The position numbers were made by a program, and so were the translations under genes. From Apophysomyces variabilis (lineage: Eukaryota > Mucoromycota > Mucoromycetes > Mucorales > Mucoraceae), in NCBI GenBank assembly GCA_002749535.1, contig MZZL01000377.1:1-16391 (forward strand): a stretch of 16,391 nucleotides of DNA, in the 5' to 3' direction. Below are positions 7,843-16,391 of the stretch, piece by piece. Positions within the stretch are counted from its first letter, which is position 1; the number at the start of each line of letters is the position of its first letter. The notes under the pieces were generated by a model. It did not search any database, was not told where the DNA came from, and saw only the letters and a list, made by a program, of their open reading frames with translations.

Positions 7843-10800
7843 CTACATGCGTTTGGTACATTTGGTAGTAGAAGGTCCTGATTGTTGGGCCTGTTTTCTT
7901 TTGCCAATACTTGATCAGCGTTGCCAATACCTTTCAATAATAGCAGGATCGTTGAAATCCTCAGGGTTCTGCCAAGTATTTTCATCATCTTTATAACCTT
8001 TCCATTTGACGAAGTACTGGTAATGTCCTTTGCGCACTTCTCTGTGATTAACAATGTTCTGCACTTCATAGTAGTCATCTGAAACTACTGTGTCAGGCGA
8101 AATAAGTTTCATATGAGATGGTGTGACATCTCATGGAAGCAACATGTTCTGCTCATCAACCAAAGTATAGCTGCCTCCTTTGTTCTGTCTCAGAACAGTG
8201 AATGGTCCTTTGTATCTTGGGTCTGTTTTGCTGCTTCTAGACACATTCACAATCATGACCTTGCTTCTAGGAGGAAATTTAACAATGTGATGATTGCTGT
8301 CAAACTTGTTGCTTTGTTTATTCTGCATTGTTTTAATGCGTTCATGGATAGCAGGTATCACTACTCATTCTATTTGTTCGAGGCGTTTGGTCATTGCCTG
8401 AGTATCATCAGAAGTCTGTTGTACATTTCCTACTTTTACTTTATAATAGTCCTCGAAATTGTTTGGTTGATGGGCAAACATCAATGCAAAAGGACGTGTG
8501 TTGTGCAAAGAGGAAATTTTCAGATTGATAGTAAGTTGTGCACTTGGTAAATACAAATCCCAATCTTGTTTCTTACCTTGCAATCTTTTGACAACAACCT
8601 CTTTTATGATTTTTACCTATCATTCTACGACGCCATTTGCGCATGGATGATATAGTGTTACCAGTCTGTGGTCTATTCCTGAGTGTTCTGTAACAAGTGT
8701 GACGACTTTGTTGACAAATTCAGTGCCATTGTCTGATTGCAGGACTTTCAGGAAACCATAGTCACAGAATACTTGAATAAGTTGCCTAGTGACAGAAAGT
8801 GCGGATTTGTCTGGTAATGCTCGTAAAATGCAAAAGTGTGAAAATACATCAACCATAACTAATACAAAGTTATTACCGTTAATAGTGGTAGTGTTGAAGT
8901 CACCAAGGTCAATAGCCCAGTGGTCTCCAGGTTGGTCTGCGGTTATGTGTTGTAAGGGATGATAACCATGTTTTCTGATATTGAATCATTGACAGTCAAT
9001 ACACTTGGCTACTGTGTTAAGTGCGTCTTGTTTGATAATGCTCCAGTGGATTCCGTCACTGTGTAAAGCATTCACAATAGCATCTGAACTGAAATGGCCA
9101 AGAAGATGTGCTTTCTCCAGCAGTGATTGTCGTTCTGCTGTAGGAGGTGTCATATACTCGTGTGGTTTTAGTAAGCGTTGCATGAGAACATGTGTGAGAG
9201 TAGATGAAGGTGTTCCTGAATTGTCATGAGATGACGTGTTTGTGGAAATACCCCCCTCCAAAAATGGAACAGGTGGTGCAAACAGACGCGAGAGAGCATC
9301 CAGTAAAACGTTGGCGATGCTAGGACGATGTACCACATGGTAAGTATAATCATAAATGGTATCAAGCCAGTTGATCATCATTGGATTGGCAATTTCCTGG
9401 GTGTGCAGATAAGTTAAAGCGCGATGATCAGTGTAGAGCATAAATTTGTTACCCCAAAGAAATTTGTGAAACTTTTTGAGGGCGTAGACAATGGCAAGTA
9501 ATTTACGTTGTGTGACAGAATAATTGCGCTCTGATCAACTGAGGGAGCGTGCCATGAAACTGATGTAATGAATGCAGTTGTTAATGACTTGATAGAGGAC
9601 AGCACCAATACCGTCGTTGGATGCATCTATAGCAACTGAGAAGGGTTCATCCATGTTTGGATGGCTGAGGATAGGAGCTTTCTCCAAAATTGCCTTGACA
9701 TGATTGAATGTGTCAGTGTGCTATGATGTCTAGAGGTTTTCAAGGCTACCAGCATTGCGTAATTTGTCAAGTGGTGCCATAAGAATGGAAATGGTAGGTA
9801 TGTGCACTCGGAAGTAATTGACAAGTCCAAGAAACCTTTGAATATCTTTGCCTGTTTTGGGCTGTGGCCAAGTTTGGACGTTTATAACCTTGCGCGGGTC
9901 AAGGTGAATACCATCTGCATCCACGCAGAAACTAAGTAAATAAACAGCGCGTTGCGTGAAGTAACATTTCTCTGGATTGAGTATGAGATTGACAGCAGTG
10001 AGACGGTGGATTGCATCTGCAACGTGTTCCATGTGTTCTTCCAGTGTTTTGGAAAAGATGATGATATCGTCAACGAACGTAGTAACATAGTTAAGTCCAT
10101 GAAAGACATAATTCATGATGCGTTGAAATTTTAAGGAGATAGGTTTGAGTCCAAAAGGACAACCGCAGAACATGTATTGTATGCCATTAACAGTGAAGGC
10201 AGTTTTGTATTGGTGAGGTTCATAAATTTGAAACTGATGAAAAGCATTTTTCAGGTCAAGTGTGGAGAACACTGTTGCGCCATGCATCTTCTGAAAGATG
10301 TTATTAATTAACGGAAGTGGAAAACGATCATCTGGAAGCAGATTGTTGATATGGCATGGGTCTAGGCAAGGTCGTCTGCCTGTTAGATTGCTGTATGCGT
10401 CCTTTTTCAGTGCAAAAGTCAGAGGGCTATTCTATCTAGTATTCACTGGTGCACGGGTGATGATGCTGTCAGTGAGCCATTTGTTTACTTGCTCTTGTAA
10501 AAGAGGTAGCAGTTTGTGGAGAAGATCGTATTGTCTTTGATAAGCAGTTTGGTTAGGTAGGGTATCTAACCTGACAATAGATTCTGGAACAGTACAGAAT
10601 GAAGAGTTTGGTATTTTTAGATTTTCATCCAGCAAGGGTTGGATCGTTTTCATTAAAAGTGTGCGTTCAGTGGAGGTGCCAACTGGTAAATTGTTTGGCT
10701 CAAGGTCATCTTAAGGTTCTTTAGTTTCCAGTGCTTTAGGTAAACTGGGTTGGTGCCAGCATACAGGTAAACCAATGAAGTGAATACCTAGGTATGTCAT

Positions 10801-11134
10801 AAGATCAGTACCAATGCAAATATTGGCGAGAGGATCATTTAGATCAAACACTTCAAAAGAGTGGTAGATTATAATGTTATTGCAAACAATTTTAATAGGT
10901 GGAGTCTTTCCAACATGCAAAACAGATTTATCATGAGCTGCAAGTTTTATTGTCCCAGATTGGGGTAAAATTTTCTAACCATTGTTCAAACAAAGGGAAT
11001 GGGAGACAGTGCTGATTGTGGCATCTGAATCCAAAAGAGCTCGTAGGTTTTGGTCCTGTAAAGTGATAGGCATATAGTAAGAACCAGTTTTTTGGAATGA
11101 ATAATCCTGAGATATGTGTAACTTACACATGTTG
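7843..11134 (-). pseudogene. Ty3/Gypsy pol: protease, RT, RNase H, integrase, chromodomain
   Basis: All parts lie in one frame. Protease: ALLDSDATIST near 11035, with Asp where the family has Gly in the DSGAT box, and ICIGTDLMTYLGI near 10810. RT: STLDLKNAFHQF (motif A) and FVDDIIIF with the catalytic box at 10066-10077. RNase H: SVAIDASNDGIGAVLY, SERNYS, YTDHRALTYL. Integrase: an HHCC finger ending KCIDCQ at 8989, DDE residues in HWAIDLGDF (8908-8925), QSDNGTEF (8718-8736) and ANGVVE (Glu codon 8623-8625). Chromodomain: YYEVQNIV, YFVKWKGY, ENTWQNPEDF (about 8060-7930), with the aromatic cage residues present. Stops: TGA at 9535-9537, 8986-8988, 8620-8622, 8365-8367, 8131-8133 and 7915-7917; TAG at 10975-10977, 10432-10434, 9730-9732, 9721-9723 and 8617-8619; TAA at 10711-10713. 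Family consensus has Arg at several TGA sites (CQRFN, PRDVTPS). The last TGA may be the natural end; otherwise TAG at 7843-7845 is. Confidence 0.9.
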
Positions 11135-12502
11135 CACTGCGGTTGAAGGGTGATTCTACCACCTTTACACCACATGGTAGAATCTCTGGTTCCACCCACT
11201 TTCCACCCAGGTGGTAGAATTTCTTATATTACCACATTTTTCTCTCCCCCCAAACGCTGTTACTGTAGCAGACATGCATACAAAATTAAGTTACCACAGC
11301 AAAACTAGTGCATTCACATTTCCCAGGAACTGCATAATTATTTATGTCACACGCTTCTAACATGGTTTCTTTTTTTTTACAGAGTTATCCGCGTTTTCCT
11401 TTTATTCATCCTTTTCTTTTGCAAACTTTTTCCTCTATACCATTTTTTGTTTCATAGTGTTTTACCACTTCTTCATCAGAAAACTCACTTTGAAAACGTT
11501 GCTAGTATATGATCCTAATAATATGCAACCTTGATCTAAAAGCATACCCTTTGCTGGTAAGCTTTTATCTTCATTTCATAGCATCTCATTCTTTTTTTCT
11601 TTTGATAGCTAGAATGATCACTACGTTATAGAAGAGCTTGCTTCTTACTTTTAATAAGGTATTTTGATTGATTGACCTAAATGTAACTAATCTTGACTTT
11701 TTGATTATTATATAGAGTAGCTTTCGTTTCTTAACAAAATGGAAACAGAGAAAGATGACATACTTTTTAATGGTACAGATACTTTTTTACGTCGTAATTT
11801 AATTACTTGGCAAGGTAACTTTTTGTAGGCCTATACGTAATGCTGCCATTCGTTATTGCATGCTGGCTTAGGTATGCTACTGTGTGTTAGCTTTTAGTAC
11901 GTTTTACTAATTGTCATTTTTAAAAGCTATGCTTCTTTAACCTTCAGTAATTAGGTAAGATAATATAAAACTAAGCATAAAGTTAGCTATTTGTTAGTAC
12001 ATTACGCTACATAGCTCCAAGAAAATAAAAGTGTCTGTTTTTTTCCTATATATATAGCTAAAGAAGCTTCCTTGTATATGATAAAGAAGTGTATCTTAAT
12101 GGCTAAAATAATGTACACAACGAAAAGAACATCCAATCGGATAGACTAGATAAAAATCAGTAGCTCCAATAGAATGTATCGTTGTAGGCAAGTTAATCCA
12201 ATAAAAAGTGCTTGAATAAAGGAATATGGTCGAATGAAACTAAAACGTTAGCCTCTAATGCATACTACTTGATCCAATAACATCAACGTAATGGTCTCTG
12301 TCATATAGCAGTTCATCCAATTGTTGAACTTGGGGGGGGTGGTAGAAAGGTGGTGGAAAAGGTGGTGGAAGGTACATTCCACAAACCTTTGAAGAGATTC
12401 CACCGCATGGTGGAAAAGCGGTGGAAAGGTGGTGGAAAGGTGGTGGAATCTCAGATTCCACCAAGTTTCTACCGATGGTAGAATCTTTTTTTGACCGCAG
12501 TG
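11135..12502 (+). mobile_element. CACTA-like non-autonomous element, copy B (complete)
   Basis: The 1368-bp element has short terminal inverted repeats: CACTGCGGT at the left and ACCGCAGTG at the right. It is flanked by TTG (11132-11134 and 12503-12505); the boundary could also be read as ACTGCGGT with a 5-bp GTTGC duplication. CACTG ends with a 3-bp duplication fit the CACTA (CMC) superfamily best. Both subterminal regions (11151-11220, 12338-12484) are packed with GGTGGAAA / GATTCYACC units in both orientations, including the palindrome GGTGGAATCT-C-AGATTCCACC. No transposase is encoded; the longest sensible small frame is a 29-codon one at 11739-11828, and splice-like signals occur at 11557-11608 and 11659-11715. 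The element interrupts the Gypsy frame, and removing it plus one duplication restores that frame exactly. Confidence 0.88.
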
Positions 12503-12949
12503 TTGCATGACTCGGTGATCGCCTTGTCAATCTCTTCTGTGATCATATTGGTGTCTTCATTGATGTTCTCCTGTTGCTGATTGGTTTCTTCTGTGGATGT
12601 TTCTTGGACCCGTGTAGAATGGATCACCATAGTATTGGTGGTGGTGTTGGAGTCACCATTACACTTGTGGCCGCGGGACCACACAGATCCACAACCCTTG
12701 TAACACAGAGCAGAATTTGTTTTAGACAATGGGGAGTGGGAAGATGCGTTTGTGCCTGACTTGTTGGGCCCAGAATCAGAAGGAGATGATTGAGGTGCTT
12801 TGTCAACACATTGACCTGATTGGATCGTTCTTAGGGTGTCTGCCAAAATTCTACACTCGTTTGTGGAGTGTGTACCTTTGCCGTGGACATGGCAGTGCTG
12901 TTCCTTACGCTGAAAAGCGCATTGATTAGAGGAAAAGGGTCGTTGTACC
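12503..12949 (-). pseudogene. Ty3/Gypsy gag, C-terminal part
   Basis: This minus-strand frame is continuous with the pol frame once copy B and one TTG duplication are taken out (1371 bp, a multiple of three). It contains two Cys/His clusters that resemble retroelement zinc knuckles: HCHVHGKGTHSTNEC near 12890-12850 and CYKGCGSVWSRGHKC near 12705-12660. Between them lies a Ser/Pro-rich linker, and after them an acidic Thr/Gln/Glu-rich linker that leads to the protease. Gag would package the element RNA in cytoplasmic particles. The N-terminal capsid part is cut off by the hAT left end at 12950 and lies outside the window. No internal stop is seen in this portion. Confidence 0.75.
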
Positions 12950-12961
12950 TAGGGATCACCA

Positions 12962-13088
12962 TATATCCGTGACCCGTCAACCCGACCCGATCTGTATCCG
13001 TTTAGACCGGATACGGGTTGCTATTTTATGACCCGGTTAATAAACGGGTCAAGAAAGTAGTAACCCGACCCGACCCGTTTAACCCGTT
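12962..13088. repeat. Subterminal ACCCG/CGGGT array of the hAT left end
   Basis: Short GC-rich pentamers in both orientations occur here in an otherwise AT-rich region: GTGACCCGTCAACCCGACCCG, GGATACGGGTTG, GACCCGGTTAATAAACGGGTC and AACCCGACCCGACCCGTTTA. GACCCGGTTAATAAACGGGTC can itself pair as a hairpin. Subterminal repeats of this kind are transposase binding sites in several hAT elements; the role here is inferred. Confidence 0.6.
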
Positions 13089-13095
13089 TAGCTTT

Positions 13096-14032
13096 TCTAG
13101 GTAGAGTCACCATAGAAAAAAGTGTTCAATAATGTCTTAGTCAGTAAAAGCATTCAAATGCATTCCTTTTAAACAGTATTATAAGACATGTTTATTGGGT
13201 GTCAAGATAAGAACGCATAAGTGAACAATTGTCATTCAGCATTGCAACTATGCATGTTCAAATGGTAGCTACATTACACTGTTAAAGTAAAAGCATCTGA
13301 TTTCGACCGTCATTAGCATGACGATGTTGTTCTTAATCAAATGTGAAAGGCAACAATCTGTTTTCATGGTTTAGATTTATTGTAGTCTTTTGCAAGAAGT
13401 CTGTTGGGGAGAAGAAAAATGTTTGACAAGCTTGCCGCAGTAAAAAGAAAAAAAAGTACCCTTTGCAAGATTAGTGGAATGTCTAAACACATGTTGATTC
13501 AGATTTTCATAATGACAAAGCAGCATGACATTACAAGCGTAAAGCTTAAACTGACTACTATGTCAAAACTCGTTTATGTATAACAAAGAATAAATGAAAA
13601 AGCTCTCCATTTTATTTTTGTAGCAATTGAACAGCTAAAACAGGCATTATATAAAACGCTTACCTTCAATACTCTACTATTAGGCCAAAGCATATACGTT
13701 TGCAAAGACTGCCGCAGTAAGGAAACAATGGTTGGCACGATGTAATGATGTTCGGCAACCGCAGTAAATTACCACAAAAGGGATGCTGACTTTGGTGAAG
13801 TTGAAGATCAATCTAAAAGGTCCGATCTTACTAAGAACATGTCCTGCCGCAGTAATTGACAACTATTGTAAAGCTGCTATCGTAGTAATGGCGTAGTAAA
13901 CTTCCTGTTTTGAAGTAGAAGGAAAAAAAAAGAAGATCGTACAAGTGCTGCGGTAGAAAGCTATATAATCAGAAAGCATTAACCGACGAGAAAAGCATTA
14001 TCTCTCTGTTATCTTTTTTCTTACCTGACACA
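13096..14032 (+). other. hAT 5' non-coding region and promoter region
   Basis: About 940 bp without a gene between the left subterminal array and the transposase start. It contains five copies of a (G/A)CCGCAGTAA-type motif: 13434-13443, 13711-13720, 13758-13767, 13846-13855, and an inverted, shorter one at 13948-13954 (CTGCGGT). A TATA-like TATATAA lies at 13962-13968, 65 bp before the predicted start codon. The rest shows nothing recognisable. Confidence 0.55.
13962..13968 (+). promoter_or_regulatory. TATA-like box of the hAT transposase gene
   Basis: TATATAA sits 65 bp upstream of the ATG at 14033, followed by a pyrimidine-rich stretch (TCTCTCTGTTATCTTTTTTC, 14001-14020) such as is often found near fungal transcription starts. 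One inverted ACTGCGGT-type motif lies just upstream at 13948-13954. Confidence 0.45.
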
Positions 14033-16303
14033 ATGCAATATTCGTTCGCTGAAAGCTCGACCAATGCTCAACGTCAAGCTTCTGAATTGACTGATGTAAG
14101 TAATATACCTTCTTAGCCATATCTAATTGTATACAGGATATGTTGTCCACTATGGTGACAGAAATTGAGGACGCTGGATCAGATGCTGAACTTTCAAGAC
14201 AAGAGTCATATATGTCGATTGAAGCAAACCTTGATGACAGTTCGTCACCTGCCCCACCAAACAAGAAGCAAAGGACTCCAACCAGCTGGATCTTTGTAAA
14301 CAATTGGGCAACCCGGCAAAAAGTTGGAGGTGTTAACAAGATCGTTTGCAACTACGTTAGTCGTTCTGGCAGTCGTTGTAACCATGAGTTTGCCAGCGGT
14401 GATGGATCTACTGGCAACGTAATCAGACATCTTTTATCCAAGCATAAAATTTCCAAGGATTCTCCTGCTGCTAGTGCTGGTTCTATTCCTCTTTTCAATG
14501 GACCTCTCAATATGTACTTTACCAACGCTGATAGAACGGTCCAAAAATCAATTTTCAGCAAAGAAAAGTTTCGGCAAATCCTTGTTGCTGATATGATATC
14601 TACCGCCTCTCCATACACGTCTGTTTCCCGTCAAACGTTGCAAGAACTCCTTTATCTCGCTCATAGCGCTCCTGATCTTGCCAGCCTAAAACTTCCTAGT
14701 GCATCTACTATCAAACGTGATCACCAGAAATACTATGAACAGTATCAGCAACAAATAACCGATCTTCTGAAGGATCAGCCTTACATGTCATACACGGTTG
14801 ACGGTTGGACAAGTGATCTTAGAGATGCATTCCTTGGGATAACAGCACACTGGATTGATTCAAACTGGAAGCAACAATCGATCGTTATCGGATTTGAACC
14901 TCTCAACGGCCCTCATTCTGGATCAAACATGGCTCAGACAATCATGATGGTGTTAGCTAAATTTGATCTTACCTCAAAACCGTTTTTCATAACAACAGAC
15001 AATGCATCCAGCATGATCGCAATGGCAAGAGAATTGGAAACGTTAGTTGGAAGTGGCATCTTCAAGGCGGATGAAAATCGCATCTCTTGCATTGGACATA
15101 TTATCAATTTGGCAGCACAATCAGTTATAAAAGATGGATTGCTAGCAGAGGCCAATGATGATTTGAATGGTGATCAAACTGTTGATGGAAATGAGAATAC
15201 TATTAGCAATTCTGTTGGTAAGCATTACTGTTACAAAAATACATACCAATAGTAACTGAACTTATCTTGTAGGTAACATTATCCAACGTCTTCGTCGTGG
15301 TATCATCAAGATTAGATCTTCACCACAAAGAAGAGAAATGTACAAACGGTATTGTACTGCCAACAGTCTAGCAAGCAAAGAATTGATCATGGATATCAAG
15401 ACACGCTGGAACTCTACCTTTATGATGCTCCAAAGAGCACATGAGCAGCAAAAAGCATATAACGATGTTTGGCAAACCTCAAGTGAAGTGTCCGCTTATG
15501 GACTTTCTTCAGAAGATTGGCAGTGCGTTGAAGAAGTTCAGAATCTACTTTCTGGCTTTAATACGTTTACTTCAGAACTCTCAGGTGCATTGTATCCGAC
15601 GATAAACAGTACCATACCTGTGTATAACTGGTTGTTCGACCATGTGGAAAAATACAAAGAAGAAAAAATGGCGGTAAGAAATACAAGTTCAAAAGTACTA
15701 TCACAAACACTTACTAACTTTTACGTTCGTTAGACGTTCCCAACTATTGCTCTTGCTGCTGACTTTGCTCATTCCAAGTTGAAGGAATATTACAGTAGAA
15801 GTACTGCACCGGTCTACTCCATTGCAACAGCTCTTGATCCACGTGCAAAGTACCAATGGTGGAGTGACATTGAATGGCCAACGGAATGGATCGTGCAATC
15901 AAAGCATGCGGTGCAAGCGGTTTGGGAAGAAGCTTTTCGTCCAAAGCTTAATGTGCCATCAAACGAAATGCCGCAAAAGAAGATTCAATTGTTCAAGCCA
16001 AAGGCGCCCAGCGATCAGTTGAGTGAGTACATTGCAGAAGGGACGTTCGCGGAATCAACGCAAGCACTGGAGTACTGGAAGAGTCGTAGCACGCAGTGGA
16101 AAGAGTTGTCTGAAATGGCGTTACGATACCTAGCAGTGCCGGCAACATCAGTACCATCAGAACGATGCTTTTCACGAGCAAAGTTTTTTATACCATTTGA
16201 ACGCAATCGTTTGTCGCAGGAATCACTTCAGCAATTAGTGTTGGTTGACTCTTGGCAAAAGGCGTTAAACGGCCAAGAAAAAAGTTTTTGTGAAGAAAAA
16301 TAA
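14033..16303 (+). CDS. hAT transposase, four exons, 704 aa, apparently intact
   Basis: Predicted exons are 14033-14095, 14137-15217, 15273-15673 and 15734-16303, which join in frame to 705 codons ending in TAA. The protein would bind the element ends and cut and paste the transposon. A BED-type zinc finger lies at about residues 72-125 (Cys92, Cys102, His119, His124) after a basic KKQR patch. The RNase H-like catalytic core shows TVDGWTSD (Asp243) and TTDNASS (Asp309), followed by SCIGHIINL (Cys339, His342). The C-terminal hATC dimerisation region (about 615-690) has ALEYWK and the conserved VPSERCFS with the third acidic residue Glu658. The ATG at 14033 is preferred over 14140 because a GT-AG intron joins a 21-codon exon in frame. 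No nonsense codon or frameshift is seen, unlike every other coding region in the window, so this copy may be autonomous if its right end is intact. Intron calls are from sequence signals only. Confidence 0.88.
14096..14136 (+). other. Predicted intron 1 of the hAT transposase (41 bp)
   Basis: Donor GTAAGT, acceptor TATACAG, possible branch site CTAAT near 14123. It contains an in-frame stop, so splicing is needed to use the ATG at 14033. Confidence 0.7.
15218..15272 (+). other. Predicted intron 2 of the hAT transposase (55 bp)
   Basis: Donor GTAAGC, acceptor CTTGTAG, branch-like GTAACTGAAC inside. Removing it joins ISNSVG to NIIQRLRRG in frame and skips an in-frame TAG. Confidence 0.85.
15674..15733 (+). 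other. Predicted intron 3 of the hAT transposase (60 bp)
   Basis: Donor GTAAGA, acceptor CGTTAG, perfect branch consensus TACTAAC at 15712-15718. Removing it joins EEKMA to TFPTIALAADF in frame. Confidence 0.88.
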
Positions 16304-16391
16304 AACAAGAAAGCTTTTTACAGTCCCCAAAAAATTCTGTCCCCTTTGCTTTTATTTTTACTTTGACACCTTTCTCTCTTATGCCTTGCTT
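16304..16391 (+). other. 3' flank of the hAT transposase gene
   Basis: An AATAAA-like hexamer overlaps the stop codon (16299-16304). The remaining bases are T- and C-rich and show no gene. They should belong to the hAT 3' non-coding region, because neither a right terminus nor the interrupted Gypsy gag reappears before the window ends. Confidence 0.5.

Larger units (their letters stand above)
7690..12949 (-). mobile_element. Ty3/Gypsy retrotransposon with chromodomain, interrupted by two DNA transposons
   Basis: A gag-pol frame on minus shows, in order, Gag zinc-knuckle-like motifs, aspartic protease, RT, RNase H, integrase with HHCC and DDE core, a GPY/F-like module and a C-terminal chromodomain, the domain order of chromoviruses. 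CACTA-like copy B (11135-12502) lies between gag and protease and a hAT begins at 12950 within gag. The N-terminal gag and 5' LTR are therefore outside the window, beyond the hAT. Twelve nonsense codons but no frameshift were found from 12949 to 7843. The element is dead. Confidence 0.92.
12950..16391 (+). mobile_element. hAT DNA transposon, left end to beyond window edge
   Basis: The left end is set where the Gypsy gag frame breaks off. It reads TAGGGATCACC, similar to the TAGGG/CAGGG starts of many hAT elements. The first 150 bp hold repeated ACCCG / CGGGT pentamers. The transposase gene is on plus and seems intact. The 8 bp left of the boundary are GTTGTACC (12942-12949), the predicted target duplication; its partner should flank the right end, which is outside the window. 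The gene's 3' end and 88 bp after it are inside. Confidence 0.78.

Noticed and set aside
8113..8550. A 145-codon plus-strand frame in the Gypsy integrase region.
   Set aside because: It is antisense to the GPY/F and chromodomain coding region and shows no domain of its own.
2547..9537. In-frame TGA codons as evidence for a variant code or for selenocysteine/readthrough.
   Set aside because: TAG and TAA also occur, the resident hAT gene uses no internal TGA, and the TGA sites match family Arg positions, so mutation of CGA explains them better.
11131..12506. Reading the copy B borders as ACTGCGGT with a 5-bp GTTGC target duplication.
   Set aside because: Possible, but inverted-repeat identity includes the outer C, and CACTG with a 3-bp duplication fits a known superfamily. 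Left as second choice.
12950..12960. An apparent in-frame TAG (minus) at the end of the Gypsy gag piece.
   Set aside because: It is formed by the hAT terminus TAGGG read in reverse and is not a mutation of gag.
1..16391. CRISPR arrays, rRNA, tRNA, bacterial promoters or operons.
   Set aside because: None seen; introns, LTR/DIRS retroelements and hAT/CACTA elements indicate a eukaryotic genome.

Overview
The window is fungal nuclear DNA, most likely from an early-diverging lineage (Mucoromycota, probably Mucorales). This is inferred from AT-rich non-coding DNA, three 41-60 bp GT-AG introns (one with a perfect TACTAAC branch site), and a DIRS retroelement together with a chromodomain Ty3/Gypsy element and hAT transposons. 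I see no host gene, tRNA, rRNA or CRISPR. Everything recognisable belongs to transposable elements nested in one another.

Layout. Positions 1-106 are the end of a CACTA-like non-autonomous element (copy C, minus). Positions 720-849 are the C-terminal end of an old hAT transposase (minus). From 850 an old, AT-mutated copy of the same CACTA-like family (copy A) begins. It is split by a complete 4.18-kb DIRS element (1843-6018, genes on minus) and resumes to about 6545. Positions 6546-7080 may hold an earlier part of the old hAT gene, followed by AT-rich DNA. From about 7689 to 12949 lies a Ty3/Gypsy element on minus: 3' LTR start, polypurine tract, then one long gag-pol frame. A young 1368-bp CACTA-like copy (copy B, 11135-12502) sits inside it and can be removed in silico to restore the frame. 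At 12950 a hAT element with an apparently intact four-exon transposase gene (704 codons) interrupts the Gypsy gag. Its right end lies outside the window.

Relative ages can be read from the nesting and mutations. Gypsy, DIRS, CACTA copy A and the old hAT are damaged almost only by C-to-T / G-to-A changes. Their coding frames carry many nonsense codons, mostly TGA where the family has Arg (CGA), and I found no frameshifts in the Gypsy and DIRS frames. CACTA copies B and C (identical over the 106 bp they share) and the resident hAT look undamaged and must be younger. The main observations are this RIP-like signature across four element families, an empty/filled-site pair showing DIRS integration at a 3-bp AAT core, a likely -1 frameshift site joining DIRS Gag to RT, and an ACTGCGG motif shared by the CACTA-like ends and the DNA upstream of the hAT transposase.
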